DNA of 50,224 nucleotides, taken from Bacteroidales bacterium. GTDB lineage: Bacteria; Bacteroidota; Bacteroidia; Bacteroidales; UBA932. Location: the NCBI GenBank assembly GCA_012515395.1, contig JAAYYL010000014.1, forward strand, positions 1 to 50,224. Direction: 5' to 3'. Shown here piece by piece: positions 42,314-50,224 of the stretch (its first letter is position 1; every line of letters begins with the position of its first letter). The notes under the pieces were generated by a model that was not told the origin of the DNA, ran no database searches, and saw only the letters and a list, made by a program, of their open reading frames with translations. The position numbers were made by a program, and so were the translations under genes.

Positions 42314-43330
42314 ATGACTAAAAAACCATTTCCTTTAGTTGTCCTGTTATCAATTGCATGTATACTTGCAGGGTGTAGTTCTTCGGGGGACTATATCCGT
42401 TTTCAGGGACACGCTCTGGGAACTACTTACTCCATCACCTACAAAACTCCTGAAGAAGCTCACCCTGAATTTTCTTCCATGGTCACCCGGGTAACAGGGC
42501 AATGTCTGGACAGGATCAATCATTCCTTTTCTATATACAACAATCATTCCTTAATCACTCAACTAAATCACAATTTAACACGGCAAACGGACAGTTTGTT
42601 CCGCATCGTATTTAAAAGATCCAGGGAAATATCCCTTCAGACAGACGGAGCTTTTGACATATCCGCTGCACCTTTTTTTGACTATTGGGGATTCGGGTCC
42701 GAAAAAAGAGATTCTTTAAAAAAATGGAATCCGGAGGAAATAAAAAGTTATACAGGTATGGATAAATTCTACATGGAAGACACCCTGTTCTACAAAAAAG
42801 ACCCCAGAAGCAGTCTGAACATGAATGCCATAGCCAAAGGTTTTGCCAGTGATCAGGTGGCTGCAGGTCTTTCCCGGCTGGGAATAACAGATATGCTTGT
42901 GGAAATTGGAGGAGAAATCGTATGCAAAGGAGTAAATCAGGAGGGAAAACCATGGAAAATCGGGATCGACAGTCCTAAAGACGGGAATGTGCATCCCGGA
43001 GAAAGCATTGAAGTAGTGATCGGATTAACCGACAAGGCTTTGGCTACTTCCGGTAATTACAGGAATTTCTATATTGAAAACGGGAAAAAATATGCCCATA
43101 CAATTGATCCCAGAACCGGTATGCCTGTATTACATAATCTTTTGAGTGCTACGGTAATAGCGGATGATTGCATGAGCGCCGATGCGTATGCCACCGCATT
43201 TATGGTTATGGGTCTGGAATCCAGCAAGTCTTTTCTTGAAAGCCATCCCGGCCTGGGAGCATTTCTCATTTATGACGAGAACGGAGTTTTTAAAACATAC
43301 GCGACGAATAATATCCTCATGAACTTATGA
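42314..43330 (+). CDS. apbE: FAD:protein FMN transferase (ApbE) lipoprotein
   Basis: Lipobox ACILAGC; FDISAAPFFDYWGFG; LNMNAIAKGFASDQV; VEIGGEIVCKG; HTIDPRTGMPV; SADAYATAFMVMG. Confidence 0.93.
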   Translation: MTKKPFPLVVLLSIACILAGCSSSGDYIRFQGHALGTTYSITYKTPEEAHPEFSSMVTRVTGQCLDRINHSFSIYNNHSLITQLNHNLTRQTDSLFRIVFKRSREISLQTDGAFDISAAPFFDYWGFGSEKRDSLKKWNPEEIKSYTGMDKFYMEDTLFYKKDPRSSLNMNAIAKGFASDQVAAGLSRLGITDMLVEIGGEIVCKGVNQEGKPWKIGIDSPKDGNVHPGESIEVVIGLTDKALATSGNYRNFYIENGKKYAHTIDPRTGMPVLHNLLSATVIADDCMSADAYATAFMVMGLESSKSFLESHPGLGAFLIYDENGVFKTYATNNILMNL

Positions 43331-44331
43331 AGCAAATAGTATTGTTTACATTAATTTTGTCCGGTTGTATAACTGCAATTACCGGATGTTCACCTGCCGG
43401 GAAATACAAAACGGTAAATGGTGTGGTTATGGGGTATTCTTATAAAATTGTTTACCAGGTACCCTCCTATGCTCCCTGGACTTTTGAATCTGACGTAAGA
43501 AGGGCTGCACGGCGTCAGGCTCATATTGTTGACAAATCCCTTTCGTTGTATCACAAATCTTCTGTAATCAATAATGTCAACGGCAACAATGACCTTACCA
43601 TAGATTCTGTCTTTACCGCAGTTTTAACAAAAGCAAAGGAAATTGCCGAAATAACCGGGGCCTCTCTGAATACAACCACAAAACCCCTACAGGACCTGTG
43701 GGGGTATAATATGAGCAATTATCAGAGCGTGACAGCCAATGATATAGCCAAAGTTCTTGAATACACCGGGTTGTGGAAAGTGCACATGGATAAAGGAAAG
43801 GTAATCAAAGAAGATTCCCGGATACAATTAAATCTGAACACCATTGGGATCGGTTATGCGGTAGACCTCCTGGGGGCCATGCTGGACAACCGCAGTATTT
43901 CCAATTACATGATAGAAGTGGGCAAAGTCGTTTTTTGCAAAGGACTGAACCCGTCAGGCACTCCCTGGCGCATTATTATTGATGAATCAGAAACGGATGT
44001 GGTCTATCTTACGGACAAAGCCATGGCAATAGCCGGAAGTCTTACGAATTTCAGAACCAAGGAAGGCAAAATTGTAAACACCCTCTTCAATTCCCGGACA
44101 GGTTATCCGGTTGAAGATCCGCTTGTCAGCACCCTGATAATATCCGAGAATTGTCTGGATGCAGCCGCCTATAGTGTTGCCTTTTATTCCATGGGATTGG
44201 AAAAAAGCATCCGGTTCCTGGAAACACAAAGCAACCTTCAGGCAATATTGTATTATTTTCAGGATGAACAGATCAAAAAATACGCAACTTCTAACATAAC
44301 CCCCCGTCATGAACTCCAATATTTCCCGTAG
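43327..44331 (+). CDS. ApbE-like lipoprotein with degenerate motif residues
   Basis: Lipobox TAITGC; aligns along its length with upstream ApbE, but GIG/GKV/NTLFNSRTG/DAAAYSVA replace AKG/GGE/HTIDPRTG/SADAYATA. Confidence 0.85.
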   Translation: MKQIVLFTLILSGCITAITGCSPAGKYKTVNGVVMGYSYKIVYQVPSYAPWTFESDVRRAARRQAHIVDKSLSLYHKSSVINNVNGNNDLTIDSVFTAVLTKAKEIAEITGASLNTTTKPLQDLWGYNMSNYQSVTANDIAKVLEYTGLWKVHMDKGKVIKEDSRIQLNLNTIGIGYAVDLLGAMLDNRSISNYMIEVGKVVFCKGLNPSGTPWRIIIDESETDVVYLTDKAMAIAGSLTNFRTKEGKIVNTLFNSRTGYPVEDPLVSTLIISENCLDAAAYSVAFYSMGLEKSIRFLETQSNLQAILYYFQDEQIKKYATSNITPRHELQYFP

Positions 44332-45943
44332 AACTTTTTTAAAACAAAGTGCATTGCTGGGAACCGGTATGGTAGCCTCTGCCGGCGGCCTGAATGCATT
44401 TTCTGCAAACACACGTGTTTCACAACCTTTCCAGACTATCATTTCCAACGGTCTTATATACACCGGAGACGGATCCGAACCTATCCGCGGAGACCTGGGT
44501 ATTAAAGACGGAAAAATTGCCGCCCTGGGTCGTCTGGGTAGCTACGCTGATCATATAATTGACGCTAAAGGCATGGTAATCAGTCCGGGATTTATTGACA
44601 TACATACCCACACCGATACAAAACTGCTTCAGTGTCCTGAGGGAGACAGCCGCATTTACCAGGGAATTACAACAGATGCAGGAGGCAATTGCGGGGGATC
44701 CCCGTTTCCTGACGGACCTTATGACAGTGCCGCATCATTTTTTGATGCCTTGAGACAAAACAGGATCGGTATCAATTACTGTTCTTTTACAGGACAGGGA
44801 TCTATCCGCTCGGCAGTTATCGGGGAATGGAATGCCCCGGCAACCGCTGCCCAAATTGAAGAAATGAAACAACTGCTGGACATTCAGCTTGAACAGGGGA
44901 GCCGTGGCCTTTCCTGCGGACTTGAATACGCTCCGGGAGCTTATGCTTCCCGGGAGGAACTGGTTGAACTTTTGAAAGTTGTAGCCAAACACGACGGATT
45001 GTTTGCCATACACATGCGTAATGAAGACGACAGGGTGGAAGAAGCCATAGCAGAAGCTATATCCATGTCTTTTGAAGCAGGTGTAAGACTTCAGATATCA
45101 CACCTGAAAGCACAAAACCCCAACAACTGGCACAAAGGGCCGGCCATGCTTGATCTTATAGAAAAAGCCAGACGCGACGGACTTGATATTGCTTTTGACC
45201 GCTATCCTTACATTGCCTTTTCCACCGGATTAACCACATTCATTCCTTTGGACGGCAGACAAGGATCCAACGATGATATCATCTCTAGATTAAAGGACAA
45301 AACCACTTCAGCCGAATTCGGGAAATACGCCGAGTCCCGTTTCGCCCGTCTGGGAGGAGCACAAAACGTAGTCATATCTTCCTGCTCCTCACCTGAAAAT
45401 AAAGAAGCCTATATGGGGAAAAACCTGGAAGAATGCGCCCGGATAGCCGGCAAATCCGAATGGGAATTTGTCAGGGATTTGCTCATTGACGAAAAACTTG
45501 CTCCGGACATTGTTGCCTTTGCCATGAGCGAGGACAACGTAAGGATGTTTCTCTCACATCCTTTAGCCATGCCGGCTTCCGACGGAAGTGTATACTCTCC
45601 GCAAGGGCCATTGTCTTTAACCATTCCACATCCCCGCTCTTATGGTACATTTCCCCGTTTTTTGGGAAAATACTGTCGCGACGGAAAACTTATGGATCTA
45701 TCGCAAGCCATCAAGAAAGTATCGTCTTTACCGGCTTCCAGACTGGGTTTGAAAGACCGCGGGTTGCTGGTGCCGGGATACCGGGCAGATATCGTGGTCT
45801 TCGATCAGGCTGCCATCATTGACAAAGCAACTTTTGAAAACCCTCACCGGTTCCCCGAAGGAATTCATCATATATGGGTGAATGGAGAACACACTTTGAA
45901 AGATGGTTTACACACGGGAACTTTGGCCGGAATGGTTCTTTAA
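44309..45943 (+). CDS. N-acyl-D-amino-acid deacylase family amidohydrolase with Tat signal
   Basis: SRRTFLKQSALLGTGMVASAGG Tat signal; ISPGFIDIHTHTD; GNCGGSPFPDG; LQISHLKAQNP; PGYRADIVVFD. Confidence 0.92.
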   Translation: MNSNISRRTFLKQSALLGTGMVASAGGLNAFSANTRVSQPFQTIISNGLIYTGDGSEPIRGDLGIKDGKIAALGRLGSYADHIIDAKGMVISPGFIDIHTHTDTKLLQCPEGDSRIYQGITTDAGGNCGGSPFPDGPYDSAASFFDALRQNRIGINYCSFTGQGSIRSAVIGEWNAPATAAQIEEMKQLLDIQLEQGSRGLSCGLEYAPGAYASREELVELLKVVAKHDGLFAIHMRNEDDRVEEAIAEAISMSFEAGVRLQISHLKAQNPNNWHKGPAMLDLIEKARRDGLDIAFDRYPYIAFSTGLTTFIPLDGRQGSNDDIISRLKDKTTSAEFGKYAESRFARLGGAQNVVISSCSSPENKEAYMGKNLEECARIAGKSEWEFVRDLLIDEKLAPDIVAFAMSEDNVRMFLSHPLAMPASDGSVYSPQGPLSLTIPHPRSYGTFPRFLGKYCRDGKLMDLSQAIKKVSSLPASRLGLKDRGLLVPGYRADIVVFDQAAIIDKATFENPHRFPEGIHHIWVNGEHTLKDGLHTGTLAGMVL

Positions 45944-48900
45944 TGTTTGATGTATAGTACATGACCTTCAACAGATTTGTAGCCCATTCGCCGTAAAACT
46001 TCCACGTATTTTTTCATTTGCCGGTCATGGGAAGGTTCAGGCTGACCGAATTTGTAATCCAGGATTACTATCCGACCGTTTTTTTCCATTACCCTGTCCG
46101 GGCGTAATTTACCAAAACGGCCCAGGATAGATGCTTCATTCCTGACTTTCCAGGATCCGTCAAACCAGCCTGCAATTAACGGGTCTGACAACGTTTTTTC
46201 GATAGCAATTGTAAACTCTTCCGCGGTTTCCCTGTTTCCTGCCAGTTCCCCTTGCTGAACCAATTCCTGTAAGACCTGCTGCACCTGATCCACCGTCTCT
46301 ATTCCGGACAAGGCCTTATGCAGGACCAGACCCCACTGACGCATGGAATCTGACGGTGAATATTCAAAGGTATCTTCACGGTATACCAGTTTTAATTTAT
46401 CGCCAAAACCGGCAGAAGGATATTCTTCCAGACAGTAACCTTCAGAATTCTTTCTATCTGTGTGAATTGAAAGAGGCGGAAGCCCGAAAGTCAGCATTTC
46501 ATCATCGGTATTTGTTTTGAACGGCAGCGCTGCCCTTACCGAAACAGCAATAGTCTCTTTCGAATTCTTTTTTGAAAAGGGCAAGAATACATACAATTCA
46601 TCCCTGGGTCTTGTAACGGCCACATATAACAAATTGAGCGAGTCCAGTATCCTTTGTGAATACTCCAGGTAATAATCCGCCGCAAAACACGTGTGCATCA
46701 AACGGTTGTCGTATACTACGGGAAGTTGTTCCAGCCGGTTGAACGGCTCTTCGGATGTTTTTGTCCAAATCACGGATCTTCCGGCCCTGGAATCCAGGGG
46801 CCAGCTGCAAAAAGGAATGATGACCACGGGAGCTTCAAGTCCTTTGGCCTTATGTATTGTCAACAAACGGACAGCATGCTCAGGCGGATCTGCGGTTAAC
46901 ATGGTTTCCTTTCCCCGGACATCCCACCATTTGAGAAATGCAAAAACGCCCCCGCTTTCCCTTCCCGAAAACCGGAGTATTGCATCGTGAAGTTCCTGCA
47001 GGTAAGGAATTGCTTCCCTGCATTGCGTCCATTCCATTCTTTGAATAATGGCTTCTATTGCATCAGCCAGGGGCATGAAACGCAACCGTTTCAGGAAATC
47101 AGTATCCCCGGATACGTCCTGTTTTCCGTATTCTTCGGACAACCTGATAACCGTTTGTGCGTTGCAAGTGTCCTGGGGATAGTGACTGAGCTTTAACACC
47201 GCTACGGCAAGTGTTACATACGGAGAGGAAGAAAGATAAAGCGCATCTTCCGAGATTACCCGGGGCAACTTTGGTGCTTCTTCCGGGTTTTCCTTTTCAT
47301 ATTGAAGTAAAAAGCGTGTGATGGTCCTGGCGTTCTCTTTTGACCTTACAAGAATCAGGATGTCAGAAGGATTGTATCCCTTTGTGATTAATTCAATTAA
47401 CTTATCCTTCAGGGCAATGAGCGTTTTGTTCTCTGACCGGCTGCTTTCCTCCGCATAGAATGTGTTGATCTGTACATAACCGCAAAAGGATTTGGCATCC
47501 GTCTCCGGGACTGTTTCCCTGAAGTCCGCGTAAGCATTGTTCAACAGGTTTTGTAAATAAATACGGTCTTGTTCTTCCAGACCGTCACTGTCATTGATCT
47601 TTTGCGCAATTGTTTGGTTCAATGTCTGCTTCACATTTTCAATAAGATCATTCACGAAAGACACGATCTCTTTTTTGCTCCGCCAGTTTGTCCTGAGTGT
47701 GTTAAGATCTATTCCGTGTTTTTGCAGCAGAGGATCGGATGTTATCTGTTCACCCAGAATACGCCAGTCACTGTTGCGCCATCTGTATATGGATTGTTTT
47801 ACGTCACCTACAACAAGTGAATCAGCACCCTGTGCAAGTCCGTTGAGCAAAAGCGGATACATGTTCTGCCATTGCAGATAAGAGGTGTCCTGGAATTCAT
47901 CCAGAAGAAAAGAATCGTATCCGGCGCCCATGCGTTCGTAGATGAAAGGCGTATTTCCGTCCCCGATCAACTTGTTGAGCAAGTAAGTAGAGTCCCCGAT
48001 GTCCAATGTGTTGTTTTCTTCCTGGATCCTTCGCATGGTAGTGATCACATCGGCTAGGAGTCCCATCTGAGGCAATTGTTCCCTTACGGCAAGTGCCGTA
48101 ACGTATGGCTTGAAATGCAGGGAATGATGCCTGCAAATTTCCTGCATTACGGGCATTAGCACGTCTTGCATTTTTTGAAGCCCTTCCGGAGAATTTTTGT
48201 TGTACCATATGGAATCTTTGCCTTCCAGCGCATCCATGACACGCATTCCCGGAATATAATCATTCATAGAAGGATGCAGACCTGAGATCTTTACGAAATA
48301 ACCGGCGAAAGAAGCATTTTTGTAAGGAAAGTCAGAAACCGTGAAACCATTCTTACCAATTCGTTTTAAAGCTTCTTCGCCAAGGCTTTTCATGGTTTTT
48401 TCATAGAAATCTATGATAGACTTGTTATCGTGAATAAATTCTTTTAAAAAAACACGGTCAGAGATCTTTTTGGCAAATGGTTCCCCCATGGCTCTGAACG
48501 ATTCCCGTGTGGCCTGTTGACCTACTTGTTTTAAAAGATCTTCCACATCCCATTTGTCAGCCCTGGAAACTTTTTCCTTTATTACTTCCCCGAACCAGGT
48601 TCTTAAGGAATCGTCTTCAGGTACTTTTTGTACGATCTGACTTGCAGTATTTTCCAGCAAGAAATCCGTATCTGTATCTACGGCATAACCGGTACTTAAC
48701 CCGGCTTCCAGTATGAAAGACCGGAGTACTTTCTGAAAAAAAGCATCCAATGTGGATACGGAAAAATACGAATACCGGTGAAGCAGGTTCCGGTGAACCA
48801 GTCCGGCACGGTTTACCAGTGTGTCAAAAGACAACCCGGTTTCCCGGATAAGGTCATCGCTGACAGGTGATGCTTTTCCTTTAGCCAGGGATTCCAGGGT

Positions 48901-49080
48901 ATCCAGTATCCTGGCTTTCATCTCTTCAGTGGCTTTATTGGTAAATGTTACGGCAAGGATTCTGTAAAAGGCATTTGGATCAAAGTACGAATCATTACCC
49001 AACAACAGAGAAAGGTACATCAATGTCAGGCGGTATGTCTTCCCTGTGCCTGCAGAAGCTTTATAAACCTTAAGTGCCAT
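45940..49080 (-). CDS. UvrD/RecB-family helicase-nuclease (AddA-like)
   Basis: YKASAGTGKTYRLTLMYL; LLDEFQDTSYLQW; VGDVKQSIYRWR; LLTIHKAKGLEAPVVI; LNLLYVAVTRPRDELYVF; C-terminal PDRV...ILDYKFG. Confidence 0.94.
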   Translation of the reverse strand: MALKVYKASAGTGKTYRLTLMYLSLLLGNDSYFDPNAFYRILAVTFTNKATEEMKARILDTLESLAKGKASPVSDDLIRETGLSFDTLVNRAGLVHRNLLHRYSYFSVSTLDAFFQKVLRSFILEAGLSTGYAVDTDTDFLLENTASQIVQKVPEDDSLRTWFGEVIKEKVSRADKWDVEDLLKQVGQQATRESFRAMGEPFAKKISDRVFLKEFIHDNKSIIDFYEKTMKSLGEEALKRIGKNGFTVSDFPYKNASFAGYFVKISGLHPSMNDYIPGMRVMDALEGKDSIWYNKNSPEGLQKMQDVLMPVMQEICRHHSLHFKPYVTALAVREQLPQMGLLADVITTMRRIQEENNTLDIGDSTYLLNKLIGDGNTPFIYERMGAGYDSFLLDEFQDTSYLQWQNMYPLLLNGLAQGADSLVVGDVKQSIYRWRNSDWRILGEQITSDPLLQKHGIDLNTLRTNWRSKKEIVSFVNDLIENVKQTLNQTIAQKINDSDGLEEQDRIYLQNLLNNAYADFRETVPETDAKSFCGYVQINTFYAEESSRSENKTLIALKDKLIELITKGYNPSDILILVRSKENARTITRFLLQYEKENPEEAPKLPRVISEDALYLSSSPYVTLAVAVLKLSHYPQDTCNAQTVIRLSEEYGKQDVSGDTDFLKRLRFMPLADAIEAIIQRMEWTQCREAIPYLQELHDAILRFSGRESGGVFAFLKWWDVRGKETMLTADPPEHAVRLLTIHKAKGLEAPVVIIPFCSWPLDSRAGRSVIWTKTSEEPFNRLEQLPVVYDNRLMHTCFAADYYLEYSQRILDSLNLLYVAVTRPRDELYVFLPFSKKNSKETIAVSVRAALPFKTNTDDEMLTFGLPPLSIHTDRKNSEGYCLEEYPSAGFGDKLKLVYREDTFEYSPSDSMRQWGLVLHKALSGIETVDQVQQVLQELVQQGELAGNRETAEEFTIAIEKTLSDPLIAGWFDGSWKVRNEASILGRFGKLRPDRVMEKNGRIVILDYKFGQPEPSHDRQMKKYVEVLRRMGYKSVEGHVLYIKH

Positions 49081-50156
49081 TTGTTGAACCTCCCAGGAGA
49101 TAAGTATGAATGAACCCGTTCAGGTCTCCGTCCAAAACGGCCTGTGTATCTGTCATTTCATACCCTGTCCTGTGGTCTTTTACCATTTTGTAAGGATGAA
49201 GCGTATAGGAACGTATCTGGGATCCCCATTCTATCTTTTTCTTCTGTCCTTCCAGTTGCGATTCCTTTTCCCTTCGCTTTTCAAGTTCTATTTCGTACAA
49301 ATGGGATTTCAGAATACGAAGGGCGTTCTGTCGGTTGTCAAACTGGCTTCTTGTTTCCGTGTTTTCAACTACGATACCTGTAGGCAAATGCCTGACCCGT
49401 ACACCGGTTTCCACTTTATTTACATTTTGTCCTCCCGCCCCGCTGGAACGGTATGTGTCCCACTCCAGATCTGCGGGATTTATCTCAATTTCTATGGTGT
49501 CGTCCACTGCAGGATAAACAAAAACAGAAGAAAAAGTTGTCTGGCGTTTGCCCTGGGCATTGAAAGGCGAAATGCGCACCAGGCGGTGAACCCCGTTCTC
49601 GGCTTTTAAATACCCGTAAGCATATTCCCCTTCAAATTCCAGGATACAGGATTTGATCCCGGCTTCCTCCCCTTCCAATATGTCGTGGACCCTTACTTTG
49701 TACCCGTTTCTTTCTCCCCATCGGATGTACATCCGCATGAGCATGGCAGACCAGTCATTGCTTTCAGTTCCGCCGGCTCCGGAATTGATTTTCAGCAGGG
49801 CTCCCAGATCGTCGCCCTCGCCGCTGAGCATACTTTTGAGTTCTTCCTGTTCGATCCAATCCAGGACTTTTTCAGTCTGGCGGTCCAGTTCTTCCTGGGA
49901 AGCCTCCAACTCGGCAAGCACCTGCAGATCCTCCAGGCCTTCGCGGATGCGGTAATACGCATCCAATGCGGATTTCAGCGCGGATTGCTTTTTCAGGACG
50001 GTTTCCGCCTCTTTGGGATTGTTCCAGAAATCCGGTTTTTGAGAACGTTCAGTGAGTGACTGCCATTCTTTTTCACGGGTTTCTACCTCAAAGAAACCTC
50101 CTCAACCGTTGCCCGCGTTGCAACAGGTTTTTATAATTATCTACCGTATATATCAT
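49070..50156 (-). CDS. prfB: peptide chain release factor 2, expressed via programmed +1 frameshift at 50088-50093
   Basis: RF2 core including SSGAGGQNVNKVETGVRVRHLPTG and PF2-type STOP region; upstream zero-frame ORF MIYTVDNYKNLLQRGQRLRRFL-TGA, then +1 frame EVETREKEWQSLTERSQKPDFWNNPKEAETVLK joins the ORF. Confidence 0.93.
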
Positions 50157-50168
50157 AACACTGCAAAT

Positions 50169-50224
50169 TTAAGCTTTTAATTCCTTTCTGCGAAGCTTCC
50201 AGTCCGGAAGTTCTCTTTCCAGCA
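50169..50224 (-). CDS. possible C-terminus of a minus-strand CDS running off the window
   Basis: Open frame ...LERELPDWKLRRKELKA-stop; too short to identify. Confidence 0.35.
   Translation of the reverse strand, partial: LERELPDWKLRRKELKA

Noticed and set aside
43987-44463. 158-aa minus-strand ORF across the pseudo-ApbE/D-aminoacylase junction
   Set aside because: Lies antisense to two well-supported coding regions; composition is not protein-like.
45940-49080. AddA-like gene without adjacent addB
   Set aside because: Partner could lie outside the window; the protein's helicase and nuclease motifs look normal.
49106-49609. 167-aa plus-strand ORF antisense to prfB
   Set aside because: Shadow ORF of the RF2 coding sequence; no recognisable domain.

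Overview
This 50 kb window is a gene-dense Bacteroidota chromosome segment, probably Bacteroidales-like. That placement rests on gene content, TAnnTTTG-type promoter motifs and typical gene neighbourhoods. It is mostly core housekeeping: truB, queA, dprA, ansA, exbB/exbD, ahcY, asnS, udk, rsmI, tdk, alr, holA, cca, folE, leuS, gcvT, phoH, addA-like, prfB, plus one tRNA-Ser(GGA). I saw no CRISPR array, rRNA, transposase, phage module or recognisable defence island. The most notable signals are: (1) a 147-bp codon-registered convergent overlap in which the Gly/Phe-rich tail of a TPM-domain protein is read antisense as a Lys/Ala/Ser tail on PhoH; (2) a tandem ApbE pair whose second member lost several flavin-transferase motif residues; (3) an M28-peptidase-like protein fused to a TonB C-terminal domain, with Gly at the catalytic Glu position; (4) a prfB programmed +1 frameshift site missed by the ORF track; (5) a LiaF-like/membrane LytTR pair behind a well-matched Bacteroidota promoter; (6) TAnnTTTG elements 4-5 nt from start codons, suggesting leaderless mRNAs. 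Everything was read by eye and no database search was run.
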